A DNA stretch of 9,630 nt from Candidatus Thorarchaeota archaeon (GTDB lineage Archaea; Asgardarchaeota; Thorarchaeia; Thorarchaeales; Thorarchaeaceae): positions 1 through 9,630 of the forward strand of contig JAEORI010000033.1 in assembly GCA_016840965.1 (NCBI GenBank), read 5' to 3'. The notes beneath the pieces were generated by a model. It was not told the origin of the DNA. It saw nothing but the letters and a program-made list of their open reading frames with translations, and did no database searches. Positions 1 through 7,413 of the stretch are shown here, in pieces. Each line of letters opens with the position of its first letter. Position 1 is the first letter of the stretch. A program made the position numbers and the translations under genes.

Positions 1-105
1 AATGTCAAGAGCAGCTTGCATGCCAGCCACTCCACCTCCAATGACCAACGCTGTTTCTGAAGGCTTTAATGTGCTATAATCGATTTTTTCACCTGCAACA
101 GTCAC
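1..105 (-). CDS. HdrA-like FAD flavoprotein, N-terminal 35 codons only (partial)
   Basis: Reading leftward from a GTG at 105-103, 35 codons stay open to the window edge. The peptide reaches a dinucleotide-binding motif, ALVIGGGVAG (residues 19-28), followed by MQAALDI, which is how the FAD-binding Rossmann domain of HdrA and QmoA/B-type proteins begins. The Rossmann fold starts about 20 residues in, so this protein lacks the roughly 140-residue N-terminal domain carried by the large HdrA at 530-3913. The GTG start is supported by AGGAGGTGA at 120-112, six bases upstream. It overlaps the mvhD stop in a GTGA arrangement, so it belongs to the same operon and is probably translationally coupled. 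Function beyond FAD binding cannot be read from this fragment. A second bifurcating or electron-transfer HdrA paralogue is the best guess; another family of the same flavoprotein superfamily is possible. Confidence 0.8.
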   Translation of the reverse strand, partial: MTVAGEKIDYSTLKPSETALVIGGGVAGMQAALDI

Positions 106-533
106 TTTGCTTCACCTCCTGCCTTGAGAGGATTCGGACCGAGTTGCCGAATCGCATCAGTCATTTCCGTAATCCCTTCAGCCCATTGCTGCCCTTCTGA
201 TGCGCTAGCCCAGAGGAGCTTGAGTCGACTTGGATGCAAACCTATCGTCTTCATAGCCATTTGTAGGGCATCAAATCGAACCTGAGTCCGATAGTTGCCA
301 GTTGAATAGTGGCAGTCACCAATGTGGCAACCCGTAACCATTACGCCATCGGCACCATTCTTGAAAGCCTCAATCACCATCACAGGGTCAACTCGACCTG
401 AGCACATCAAGCGAATGACCTTTGCATTCGGTGGATGCTGTATACGCGAGATGCCTGCGAGATCTGCACCGCCATATGAGCACCAATTACAGGTGAATGC
501 AACAATACTCGGTTCGAATCGTTTCCGTGTCAA
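102..533 (-). CDS. mvhD: MvhD-type iron-sulfur subunit (methyl-viologen-reducing hydrogenase delta subunit family)
   Basis: This 143-residue protein is a full-length MvhD-family electron-transfer subunit. It shows the family's five-cysteine [2Fe-2S] pattern: FTCNWCSYGGAD (C15, C18), MCSGRVDP (C44) and TGCHIGDCHY (C69, C74). In methanogens MvhD docks on HdrA and passes electrons from the MvhAG hydrogenase or a formate dehydrogenase to the bifurcating flavin. Here it sits directly after hdrA, and no hydrogenase or formate dehydrogenase gene is in view, so its electron donor is unknown. The start is TTG at 533-531, overlapping the hdrA TGA as TTGA, with AGGAGGT at 548-542 eight bases upstream. 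No better ATG precedes the first conserved cysteines. The C-terminus includes WASASEGQQWAEGITEM, which matches the usual family ending. Cytosolic, with no signal or membrane segment. Confidence 0.95.
   Translation of the reverse strand: MTRKRFEPSIVAFTCNWCSYGGADLAGISRIQHPPNAKVIRLMCSGRVDPVMVIEAFKNGADGVMVTGCHIGDCHYSTGNYRTQVRFDALQMAMKTIGLHPSRLKLLWASASEGQQWAEGITEMTDAIRQLGPNPLKAGGEAK
112..120 (-). promoter_or_regulatory. Shine-Dalgarno deciding the GTG start of the HdrA-like gene
   Basis: The minus strand reads AGGAGGTGA here, near-perfect complementarity to the 3' end of archaeal 16S rRNA, six bases before the GTG at 105-103. It lies inside the last codons of mvhD. Without it the GTG would be a weak start call on such a short fragment. 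Confidence 0.75.
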
Positions 534-3500
534 TGCGTTAAACCTCCTTTTACGGACGCAGCGACTTTCACCTGCGGTATAACCTGCACTCGACGATAAT
601 GACGCATGTCAATCGCATTCTTCGGACATGAAGCGGCGCATGTGCCGCAGCCCTGACAAAGTTCGAACATGACCCGACGCTCTGCGCCTGTACCTGTTAT
701 TGCAGAATACGGACACATCTCAGCACATAGGTCACAGTCAAAACAGACCTCAGTATCAATCTCAGCATAGATTGGCTCAACATAGAAGACTCCGGGAGCC
801 ATCAAAGCTTGAGCACCTGCAGCTGCTCCCTTTCCATAGGCAACAGCCTTAGGTATGTCCATAGGCCCCAAAGCTGCTCCAGCCAGAAATACTCCATCTT
901 GGAATGAGTCTACTGGCCGTAACTTGGGATGTGCCTCCATCAAATAGCCATATTCCCCAGTTGAAACCTTCAGTTTTCGAGCCAGCTCCGGAGTGTCATC
1001 ATTTGGTAACAGAGCAGTCGCAAGCACCACAAGATCCGTAGTTGTTTCCAAGCGTTCGCCAGTATAGAGATCTTCAGCAAGAACTACTAGTGACTTAGTT
1101 TTCGGGTCCTCTTCAACCTCAGAAGGACGCCCTTTAACAACAACGACACCCATCTCTCGAGCTCTACGGTAGAGACCTTCGTATCCTAAGCCATGAGTTC
1201 GTATGTCCATAGCGTATATCGTAACTTCAGTTTCGGGATATTTCTCCTTGATTTGTATGGCTTGCTTGAGAGAGTTCTCACAACCTATATAGCAGCAATA
1301 ATCTTGGTTGAACCGTCTATCCCTTGATCCAATACATTGTACAAACGCAACTCGTTTGGGAATTGTGTGGTCTGATGGACGCTTTGGTTTTCCTTGAGTT
1401 GGACCAGCAGCATTAGTGAGCCGCTCAAGTTGAGCATTAGTGATCACATTTTCGAATGTTCCATACCCAAACTCACGGGTTTCAAATGGATCATGTACTT
1501 TGAATCCAGTTGCTACAATTATTGTTCCAACATTGAGCTCAACTATCTCGTCTTTTAGTGAATGGTTAATAGCATCCAATTTACATGCTTCAACACACTT
1601 CTCACACTCGCAACATACACCACAACTCAAACAACGATTAGCCTCTGCCATTGCAATTGCTTGATCAAAGCCAAGTTCTACTTCTCCGAAGGTACTTTTT
1701 CTCTTCGACATACTAAGTGTGCGTAGTATAGGAGCATACCCGAATCTAATTGAAGATTCATCAACTTCGATGTCTTCTATCGGTAACAAAACCTCCTCCC
1801 GGTCTTCAGTGAGGTCTCTCCCCTGGAGATATCTATCAATCGACTTTGCCGCTTCTTTCCCTGTAGCGACAGCTTCAACGACAGTGCCCCCACCGCCAAA
1901 AACAGCTGCTCCACCTCCGAACACACCTTTGATGTTGGTCTGAAGTGTGATAGGATCAACTTCAAGAGTCCCCCACATCGAAGGTTCTAGACCAGATAAT
2001 AATGCATCAGGAGTAACCTCTTGACCTATAGCAACAATCACGGTATCGACATTCATCTTGAACTCAGAACCAGCTATGGGAACAGGTCTTCTTCGTCCTG
2101 ATTCATCTGGAGTGCCAAGACGCATCTTCACACATTTCATTCCTGAAACATTATTATCAGAAACAAGAATCTCAATTGGAGCAGCAAGAAATTCGATCTT
2201 GACACCCTCATTCTCAGCTTCATCTATTTCACTGGCAATAGCAGGCATTTCTTCTCGTGAACGTCTGTAAACAATTGTGACCTTCTTAGCACCCATTCTT
2301 ACTGCAGTGCGTGCTGCATCGATGGCTGCATTTCCACCACCCACAACAGCTACATTCTTTCCAATAGTGACTGACTTTCCGCTATTTACCCGGTCGAGGA
2401 AATCAAGTGCGTGATGAACACCTTTAGCAGTTTCACCTTTCACCTCCATCATTCGACTTACCGGGGCTCCAGTTGCCACAAACACAGCCTTGAAACCGTT
2501 GTCTTTTAGTTCCTTAATGGATTCGATTTTAACACCAGTCTGGATTGAGACTCCAAGCTTTTCCACTATTCCAACCTCATCCCGAAGCACATCACGTGGA
2601 AGACGATACTCAGGAATTCCCCAACGTAGTAGTCCTCCTGCCTCCTTCCTCGCCTCGAAAACTGTAACAGGATAGCCCTGCTTAACAAGGTCATATGCAC
2701 AAGCTAACCCTGCAGGACCAGCACCTACAATTGCTACGGTTTTCTTTGTTTTCTTCTTATCAGGTTCTATAGGTTCTACTTTGATTCCGCTATTCTCTCT
2801 TTCATAATCAGCCAAGAATCTGTGCAGACTCCTTATACTAACAGCCTCATCGTACTTTCCACGTTCACATTCTACCTGACAGGGATGGGTGCAGACACGA
2901 CCTAGTACACCCGCGAAGGGGGAGTTCTTTCGATACATATCAAGTGCTTCATCGAATCGTTCTTCCTTGAGCAATGTAACGAATGCTTGAGTATTCACGT
3001 GTGCTGGACATGCGATTTTGCATGGAGATGTGCCACGTTTATCTATTGTATATTTATTCGGAACAGCTTGTGGAAATGGTCGATAAGCCGCGTGTCGTGT
3101 GGTAAGGCCAAATTCATACTCACTAGGAACATTAACAGGACATACTATTGCACAATCACCACAACCATTGCATTTGTCATAATTGATGTAAGGTGATTTT
3201 TTCCTGACCTTTAGGCGGAAGTTACCAACATAGCCTTCAACATCATCTATTTCACTATAAGTCATTAGATTGATTTTTGGATGCTGTCCGACTTTGGACA
3301 TAATAGGTCCAAGAATACAGATTGCACAGTCATTTTGCGGAAACACCTTATCAAGCAGAGCCATTTGTCCACCAATAGTAGGTCTACTCTCAATAAGATG
3401 AGTTTCAAAACCAGCATTCGCAAGATCAAGAGCTGCGGAAATACCTGCAACTCCTCCGCCTATAATCGCAGCACTCTGGATTACATCAACAGCCTTTCTC

Positions 3501-3913
3501 TCAAGAGGTTCAAGATATTTCGCCCGCTCAACACCCATAGCAACAAGTTCCTGAGCCTTCATTGTGGCAAGTTCATGATTATCCATATGGACCCAACTAA
3601 CGTGCTCACGTAAGTTGACCTGGTCATACAAATAACGATTCAATCCTGCCTCTTCAACGCAGGATCTGAATACAGGTTCATGAGTTCGTGGAGTGCATGA
3701 TGCCACAATAACTCTGTTTAAGCTGTGTTCTTTGATTGCTTGCTTGATGTTGTCCTGTCCATCATCTGAGCACGCGAATAACAAATCTACTGCATAGGCA
3801 ACATCAGGTAGGGTGGCTGCATACCTTGCCACCTCTTCACAATCAACTGTTCCTGCAATGTTGAGTCCACAGTTGCAAACGAATACTCCAATCCGTAAGT
3901 CTGATTCACTCAT
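530..3913 (-). CDS. hdrA: Giant HdrA with inserted GltD/NfnB-type NAD(P)H-flavin module
   Basis: At 1127 residues this is far longer than methanogen HdrA (about 650), because a GltD-like module is inserted. Order: N-terminal HdrA domain (1-145; cysteines 13, 15, 48, 73); FAD Rossmann domain (GGGVAG at 152-157; DCAICIL at 195-201); a [4Fe-4S] motif (C248, C251, C254, C258); then about 290-700 a GltD/NfnB-type unit with [10 protein letters not shown] (C298, C302), [11 protein letters not shown] (C341, C345, C349), a first dinucleotide motif VGAGPAG (396-402) and a second, VVGGGNAA (523-530), followed by [11 protein letters not shown]. The double arginine usually signals NADPH preference in this family. 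A cysteine-rich segment follows (C761 to C777). HdrA resumes at GTIIVATGF (796-804) and ends with two ferredoxin motifs (C1057/1060/1063/1067 and C1086/1089/1092/1096). Start ATG with GGGAGGTG at 3928-3921. Predicted role: bifurcating FAD core of the complex, with an added NAD(P)H site. The role is inferred from the families. Confidence 0.95.
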   Translation of the reverse strand: MSESDLRIGVFVCNCGLNIAGTVDCEEVARYAATLPDVAYAVDLLFACSDDGQDNIKQAIKEHSLNRVIVASCTPRTHEPVFRSCVEEAGLNRYLYDQVNLREHVSWVHMDNHELATMKAQELVAMGVERAKYLEPLERKAVDVIQSAAIIGGGVAGISAALDLANAGFETHLIESRPTIGGQMALLDKVFPQNDCAICILGPIMSKVGQHPKINLMTYSEIDDVEGYVGNFRLKVRKKSPYINYDKCNGCGDCAIVCPVNVPSEYEFGLTTRHAAYRPFPQAVPNKYTIDKRGTSPCKIACPAHVNTQAFVTLLKEERFDEALDMYRKNSPFAGVLGRVCTHPCQVECERGKYDEAVSIRSLHRFLADYERENSGIKVEPIEPDKKKTKKTVAIVGAGPAGLACAYDLVKQGYPVTVFEARKEAGGLLRWGIPEYRLPRDVLRDEVGIVEKLGVSIQTGVKIESIKELKDNGFKAVFVATGAPVSRMMEVKGETAKGVHHALDFLDRVNSGKSVTIGKNVAVVGGGNAAIDAARTAVRMGAKKVTIVYRRSREEMPAIASEIDEAENEGVKIEFLAAPIEILVSDNNVSGMKCVKMRLGTPDESGRRRPVPIAGSEFKMNVDTVIVAIGQEVTPDALLSGLEPSMWGTLEVDPITLQTNIKGVFGGGAAVFGGGGTVVEAVATGKEAAKSIDRYLQGRDLTEDREEVLLPIEDIEVDESSIRFGYAPILRTLSMSKRKSTFGEVELGFDQAIAMAEANRCLSCGVCCECEKCVEACKLDAINHSLKDEIVELNVGTIIVATGFKVHDPFETREFGYGTFENVITNAQLERLTNAAGPTQGKPKRPSDHTIPKRVAFVQCIGSRDRRFNQDYCCYIGCENSLKQAIQIKEKYPETEVTIYAMDIRTHGLGYEGLYRRAREMGVVVVKGRPSEVEEDPKTKSLVVLAEDLYTGERLETTTDLVVLATALLPNDDTPELARKLKVSTGEYGYLMEAHPKLRPVDSFQDGVFLAGAALGPMDIPKAVAYGKGAAAGAQALMAPGVFYVEPIYAEIDTEVCFDCDLCAEMCPYSAITGTGAERRVMFELCQGCGTCAASCPKNAIDMRHYRRVQVIPQVKVAASVKGGLTH
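542..548 (-). promoter_or_regulatory. Shine-Dalgarno deciding the TTG start of mvhD
   Basis: AGGAGGT on the minus strand, eight bases before the TTG at 533-531 and inside the end of hdrA. It makes the rare TTG initiation codon credible, since no ATG or GTG lies at a suitable distance. Confidence 0.75.
1814..3046 (-). other. GltD/NfnB-like domain insertion inside hdrA
   Basis: This is the part of hdrA encoding roughly residues 290-700. The sequence before it ([13 protein letters not shown]) is the lead-in to the second cysteine group of an ordinary HdrA ferredoxin domain, and the sequence after it (about residues 760-805, RCLSCG to VATGF) continues that domain into the second half of the flavin domain. 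The insert is a near-complete small subunit of the glutamate synthase/NfnB type: iron-sulfur N-terminus, FAD fold and NAD(P)H fold. Boundaries are approximate to about 20 residues. The reading frame is uninterrupted across both junctions. Confidence 0.8.
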
Positions 3914-4806
3914 CTATGACCACCTCCCATTATTTTGGCAACACGTTTGTCCGTCTTCACAGTGTGCAGGTCAAGTCCAAGCTCTTCAGGAGAATAACCA
4001 AATCCCAGAGCGAGAAGTTGTGGAAAATGAAGTACAGGTATGTCGAGGTTTTCCATTGCAAACTTCCGTTTGATGCTTCTCTGGCCCATATCATGCTGTA
4101 GGTGGCAGAGAGAACAAACGGTAACAATCCCATCAACGCCTGCTTCACTCGCATCCAAAAGTCGTTCATGCATGACCCGATCTGCAAGTTCATCTTGCAC
4201 CCCTCTTAAGAGACCCCCGCAACATCTATGGCGGCCAGTATATTGAACGCTGTTTACACCAAATTGTTCAATTAGCTCATCAGCAAAGGTAGGTCTCTCA
4301 GAGTACTCGATGTTCAACAGCTCGTGAGGTTTAAGCATGTGACATCCATATCTGAGTCCTATTGAGATACCACTTAGGTCCCTCGTGGATTTTCTTTGCA
4401 GTGTGTCAGCACCAATATCGGTGTATAGGAAATCAACAATGTGACGAGATTCAACATTTCCCTCATAATGCAGACCAACACTACGCAAGATATCATCGAC
4501 ACGCTCACGCATATCTGGATATCGTGCTAAGACATGATTGACTCTTTTGTATGAGTGGAAACAACCACTACAGGGAGTCAGGAGATCAAGGCCCATTTCT
4601 TCAGCCTTAGCAAGATTTCTTGCCGCCATTGCAATCGAAGTTGTCAAATCGAGAGATTGCATCCAGAATGGTGCACAACAGGTTTCATTAGGTATGTCTA
4701 CAGTTTGAATTCCCAGGTGCTCCAAGACTTTCCTAGTTGCGGCCTCATATCCTATTAGAGACCTTCTTGTTGGTACAAGGCAGCCCCATGCAATTGCTTT
4801 CTTCAT
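3910..4806 (-). CDS. hdrB: HdrB-type subunit, two complete CCG domains (copy nearer hdrA)
   Basis: This 298-residue protein has the usual HdrB length and all ten cysteines of the two CCG domains: C9, C43, C44, C79, C82 in the first and C155, C195, C196, C231, C234 in the second. In methanogen HdrB these hold two noncubane [4Fe-4S] clusters that split CoM-S-S-CoB. Visible landmarks are [32 protein letters not shown] and CSLCH. It should be catalytically complete, but the natural substrate in this organism is unknown; other disulfides or non-disulfide acceptors are possible in non-methanogens. The ATG at 4806 overlaps the upstream hdrC stop as ATGA, with GGGTGA six bases before it. The gene's own stop overlaps the hdrA ATG in the same way. 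The product is soluble. Confidence 0.94.
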   Translation of the reverse strand: MKKAIAWGCLVPTRRSLIGYEAATRKVLEHLGIQTVDIPNETCCAPFWMQSLDLTTSIAMAARNLAKAEEMGLDLLTPCSGCFHSYKRVNHVLARYPDMRERVDDILRSVGLHYEGNVESRHIVDFLYTDIGADTLQRKSTRDLSGISIGLRYGCHMLKPHELLNIEYSERPTFADELIEQFGVNSVQYTGRHRCCGGLLRGVQDELADRVMHERLLDASEAGVDGIVTVCSLCHLQHDMGQRSIKRKFAMENLDIPVLHFPQLLALGFGYSPEELGLDLHTVKTDKRVAKIMGGGHR

Positions 4807-5360
4807 TCAGATTCACCCGCCCTTTTCTTATTCGCTGCTATGACTTCCAATAATCCAGCAGTCTTCATGATTCCATTCAGTTGTTTGACATCAGGATCCT
4901 GAAGAGGTGGTAGTCCCAATTGTTCACGCATCTTGTCCACGACTCCACTCCTTGCACTCACTCGACCATTCTTCATGACCGTTTCAGCCATCTGGACATA
5001 ACCTGGTGCTGCGTAGCCCTCCTTACTTGCCATATTTCTGAGAACTGTTACGACATCGGTGAAGTTCACCTGTTGAACACATCGTTCTTCGCACGTGAAA
5101 CAAGCAGCACATAGCCAAATCTGATCACTTGAAAGGACGTCATCCTTTAGCCCGAGAAGGACATTTCCTAGGACCTTTCTTGGTCTATAATCTATCACCG
5201 AACCAACAGGACAACCGCCGCTACAAGCGCCACATTTCAAGCAGCGAAGGAGACCTTCCCCACCAACCATATCAGCGACCTCATATTTGAAAGTCCCCTG
5301 AACATCTTTGTCACGGACAGGAAAATCGCCTCTCCAACTTTGTTTTTCTGTTTCTTCCAT
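4803..5360 (-). CDS. hdrC: HdrC-type ferredoxin subunit (copy nearer hdrA)
   Basis: This 185-residue protein has the two classical [4Fe-4S] motifs of Hdr[13 protein letters not shown] (C40, C43, C46, C50) and [11 protein letters not shown] (C84, C87, C90, C94). The proline normally following the last cysteine of the second motif is a valine here. HdrC wires electrons from HdrA to HdrB. The cluster-to-cluster spacing of 34 residues is the same as in the second HdrC at 6244-6735, so the two are paralogues of one design. This copy has a longer N-terminus (about 39 residues before the first cysteine) and a C-terminal helical tail, RAGESE at its end. The ATG shares one base with the upstream TAA stop (TAATG), with GAGGT four bases ahead. 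No membrane segments, so it is the soluble HdrC type rather than an HdrE-linked one. Confidence 0.93.
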   Translation of the reverse strand: MEETEKQSWRGDFPVRDKDVQGTFKYEVADMVGGEGLLRCLKCGACSGGCPVGSVIDYRPRKVLGNVLLGLKDDVLSSDQIWLCAACFTCEERCVQQVNFTDVVTVLRNMASKEGYAAPGYVQMAETVMKNGRVSARSGVVDKMREQLGLPPLQDPDVKQLNGIMKTAGLLEVIAANKKRAGESE

Positions 5361-6250
5361 TAATACCTCACACCTGATAATGATTCCAAAATCCGACTAG
5401 GACTTGTTCGATTCATGTGCATCCCGAGGTCCTCGTCAAGGATGCCTAAAGCTGGGCCAAGAAATTGTGGTAGTGTTAAAACTGGAATTCTATACCTTCC
5501 TAGTCTACCACTAAACTGAACCTGAGAAAGTTGTATTTCGCAATATGCACAAGCAGTAACAATTCCCTCCGCTCCAGAGTCTCTTGCATTCCTGATCTTC
5601 TCTAATCCCACTTTACCAGCTAGACTCTCGTCCATAGCAAGTAGCGGTGCTCCACAACATCGCATTTTCTCAGGATAGTCAATTGGCTGTCCACCAGCTG
5701 CTCGAATCAAAGTATCAATGATTCTGGGAGCTTGAACATTGGTAGCATTCAAGTCTTTGAAGGGTCGAGTCACATGACATCCATAATGAGCAGCCAGTTT
5801 GATACCAGCATATGGATTCGTGATTGCTGAACGAATTGTTTCTGGGCTAATGTCTTGTTCGAACACATCTAAAAGATGCTTTACCTCAACTTTTTTTGAA
5901 TACTCAAGATCCTCCCTTGCCAGCAGAGAGTTTACTTCAGATCTTGAAAGTTTCCGACGGTCAAGTAGTTTTTTTGTATACTTTAGAGAACCCGCGCATG
6001 CACCGCAAATTGCCAGGATATCTTTGCCTTCCTTTTCAGCAAGCGCAAGAATTCTACCGCCTAATGCAAGGAATGCTTTTTCGTTGAGTGACTCAATGTA
6101 CTGTGCGCCACAGCAGTTTACGTTGTTTAGGGGTGTCACAGAAATTCCAAGTTTTTCTAAAACGATCATAGTAGCAGCTTCATATGCAGGAAGACGTACT
6201 GGAGCAACACATCCTCTGAATAGTACGTATTCCTTCATACTGTCTACCAT
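5360..6250 (-). CDS. hdrB: HdrB-type subunit, two complete CCG domains (operon-proximal copy)
   Basis: This second HdrB paralogue is 296 residues from the first possible ATG. All ten CCG-domain cysteines are present: C14, C46, C47, C82, C85 and C158, C198, C199, C234, C237. From the second cysteine on, the numbering runs a constant three residues ahead of the other HdrB, so the spacing is identical, while much of the rest of the sequence differs. Motifs: FRGCVAP, VNCCGAQY, CGACAGS, YGCHVTRP, RCCGAP, CAYCE. The start is uncertain. The ATG at 6250 overlaps hdrC by seven bases and has no clear Shine-Dalgarno. The in-frame ATG at 6238 gives MKEYVLFRGC, which aligns better with the family N-terminus and has a weak GGATGGT seven bases upstream; it is at least as likely. 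Probably pairs with the HdrC encoded just upstream. Substrate unknown. Confidence 0.93.
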   Translation of the reverse strand: MVDSMKEYVLFRGCVAPVRLPAYEAATMIVLEKLGISVTPLNNVNCCGAQYIESLNEKAFLALGGRILALAEKEGKDILAICGACAGSLKYTKKLLDRRKLSRSEVNSLLAREDLEYSKKVEVKHLLDVFEQDISPETIRSAITNPYAGIKLAAHYGCHVTRPFKDLNATNVQAPRIIDTLIRAAGGQPIDYPEKMRCCGAPLLAMDESLAGKVGLEKIRNARDSGAEGIVTACAYCEIQLSQVQFSGRLGRYRIPVLTLPQFLGPALGILDEDLGMHMNRTSPSRILESLSGVRY

Positions 6251-6735
6251 CCAGTGTCAAAGTATTTTGATTTCACATCGCTGGTGTATCGTTTATTGTG
6301 AGATAGTCGAGAACTCAGTCCAAGCTCTTTCCGCTCATCAGCAATGAAATCAGAATACGCTTCCTTCATCAACCATCCATCTGTCAAAATTGCATGGGCT
6401 GCTTTTTGGAATGTTCTTGGAATGATGCCTTCTTGGACTGCTAACTTCCTAACAATCTTGAAAACATCAGCTAGTCTCACACCATATTGACAGGTATCCT
6501 CGCAAAGATGACATGTCTTACAGAGCCAGGGTTGGTCGCTTTGCAGAACTTTTTCTCGAGCGCCAACCAAGATCTTCTGCATCATCTGTCGTGGATTATA
6601 GTCAGTACCAGAAGCAACTGAACACCTTCCAGTACATACACCACAAGCAACACACTTCTCTATGAGCTCACCTTCAGGCATTGAGCTCAACTCTTGGATG
6701 AAGCTTGATGACGGGGTGAGTCTGGTTCTTACCAT
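6244..6735 (-). CDS. hdrC: HdrC-type ferredoxin subunit (first gene of the operon)
   Basis: At 163 residues this is a compact HdrC with both [4Fe-4S] motifs intact: CVACGVCTGRC (C28, C31, C34, C38) and CKTCHLCEDTC (C72, C75, C78, C82). In both motifs the proline usually found after the last cysteine is replaced (S39, Q83). It should carry electrons to the HdrB encoded directly downstream. It is the first gene of the minus-strand run: upstream lies more than 700 bases of AT-rich DNA with no gene, so the operon promoter should be there. The ATG at 6735 has AGGAG at 6747-6743, seven bases away. No other start is competitive. Confidence 0.93.
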   Translation of the reverse strand: MVRTRLTPSSSFIQELSSMPEGELIEKCVACGVCTGRCSVASGTDYNPRQMMQKILVGAREKVLQSDQPWLCKTCHLCEDTCQYGVRLADVFKIVRKLAVQEGIIPRTFQKAAHAILTDGWLMKEAYSDFIADERKELGLSSRLSHNKRYTSDVKSKYFDTGW

Positions 6736-6782
6736 CCTTGTTCTCCTATTGAATCAGGGCTAGTTCCCGAGTGGAGAAGTCC

Positions 6783-6811
6783 ATGATGTCGATGACACGT
6801 CAAATGATGTC
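6783..6811. repeat. Paired ATGATGTC direct repeat, candidate operator of the hdr operon
   Basis: ATGATGTC occurs at 6783-6790 and again at 6804-6811, 21 bases apart, about two helical turns. Between them is TGACACGTCA (6793-6802), whose TGAC and GTCA arms form an inverted repeat. The array lies 48-76 bases upstream of the first hdr start codon. The reverse complement GACATCAT recurs at 7053-7060. Same-face spacing suits a dimeric regulator. No regulator is identified. Confidence 0.4.
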
Positions 6812-7201
6812 TTTTTTCGAAATTTTTTGGAATTTTTAGGTCCGATGATCCAAATTTTTCTCAGGTCCACCGTCCTAGTCAATTAACAATACATTACACA
6901 ATTAATCTATAACTATCATTGTCAAAAAGAGAACATAATATCTTTGTATTGTGATATTTATAGTTCATACAATTAATAAAATTGTCGTATAATGTACATA
7001 TTTTCATTAAAATATGATTATGTTCTTCCTTTTGAAAATATGTTCTTAATGTGACATCATTCTACGAAATTTGTCCCGAATCATACAAAGATGATTTTTC
7101 TTAGTTTCGAACTGAAACAAAACTATGCACATAATGGTGATGACACTTGAAAATAATATAATTTGACATGAACAATTTCAATCATAAATGACATAGAATA
7201 A

Positions 7202-7217
7202 TATGATTTTAATCATA
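7202..7217. repeat. 16-base dyad TATGATT-TT-AATCATA
   Basis: Perfect seven-base arms around a TT centre. The same heptamer, in one orientation or the other, also occurs at 7013-7019, 7079-7085 and 7180-7186. It could be a protein-binding site. In AT-rich DNA a chance origin is not excluded. Confidence 0.35.
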
Positions 7218-7251
7218 ATCTCACACTAGTAAACCTCAATCCTGGGATTCC

Positions 7252-7259
7252 TATATAAG
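7252..7259. promoter_or_regulatory. TATATAAG, candidate archaeal TATA box
   Basis: This is one of the cleanest TATA-like elements in the non-coding block. It sits in a locally less AT-rich context (CTGGGATTCC precedes it). Read rightward it would start transcription near 7280, entering a stretch with only a 24-codon open frame and then a hairpin. Read leftward (CTTATATAGG) it would give the hdr operon a leader of about 500 bases. Neither side shows a clear BRE, so direction is undecided. Confidence 0.3.
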
Positions 7260-7393
7260 AGTAAATTTTGCATTAAGTATCCATTTAGTAATTTCGTAAA
7301 AAATAATGATTGTTTTAAGTCATGAATTTGAGATGAATGTATCATTTCGATACTATATTGTGCAAATGCTCAAATTATGAGAAATAAGTAAAT

Positions 7394-7413
7394 GAGGGTT
7401 GGAGACAACCCTC
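7394..7413 (-). terminator. Eight-pair hairpin 3' of the small basic gene
   Basis: GAGGGTTG (7394-7401) and CAACCCTC (7406-7413) pair perfectly around a four-base loop. On the minus strand it lies 40 bases past the stop of the gene at 7453-7656 and is followed by moderately T-rich DNA, so it may mark or protect that transcript's 3' end. Archaeal termination depends mainly on U tracts, so a strict terminator role is uncertain. Read on the plus strand the loop is GAGA, a GNRA tetraloop, so a structured plus-strand RNA is an alternative. Confidence 0.4.

Noticed and set aside
1440..3613. Several 60-110 codon plus-strand frames across hdrA
   Set aside because: All are antisense to a single uninterrupted 1127-codon gene with recognisable domains along its full length.
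5799..6347. Long 182-codon open frame on the plus strand
   Set aside because: It is antisense to the HdrB-type and HdrC-type genes, which carry complete cysteine motifs in the other strand. Its own translation shows no domain pattern.
6931..7025. GAACATAAT ... ATTATGTTC inverted repeat (nine-base arms, 77 bases apart)
   Set aside because: The arms are far apart in very AT-rich DNA, with no adjoining transposase or target duplication; likely chance.
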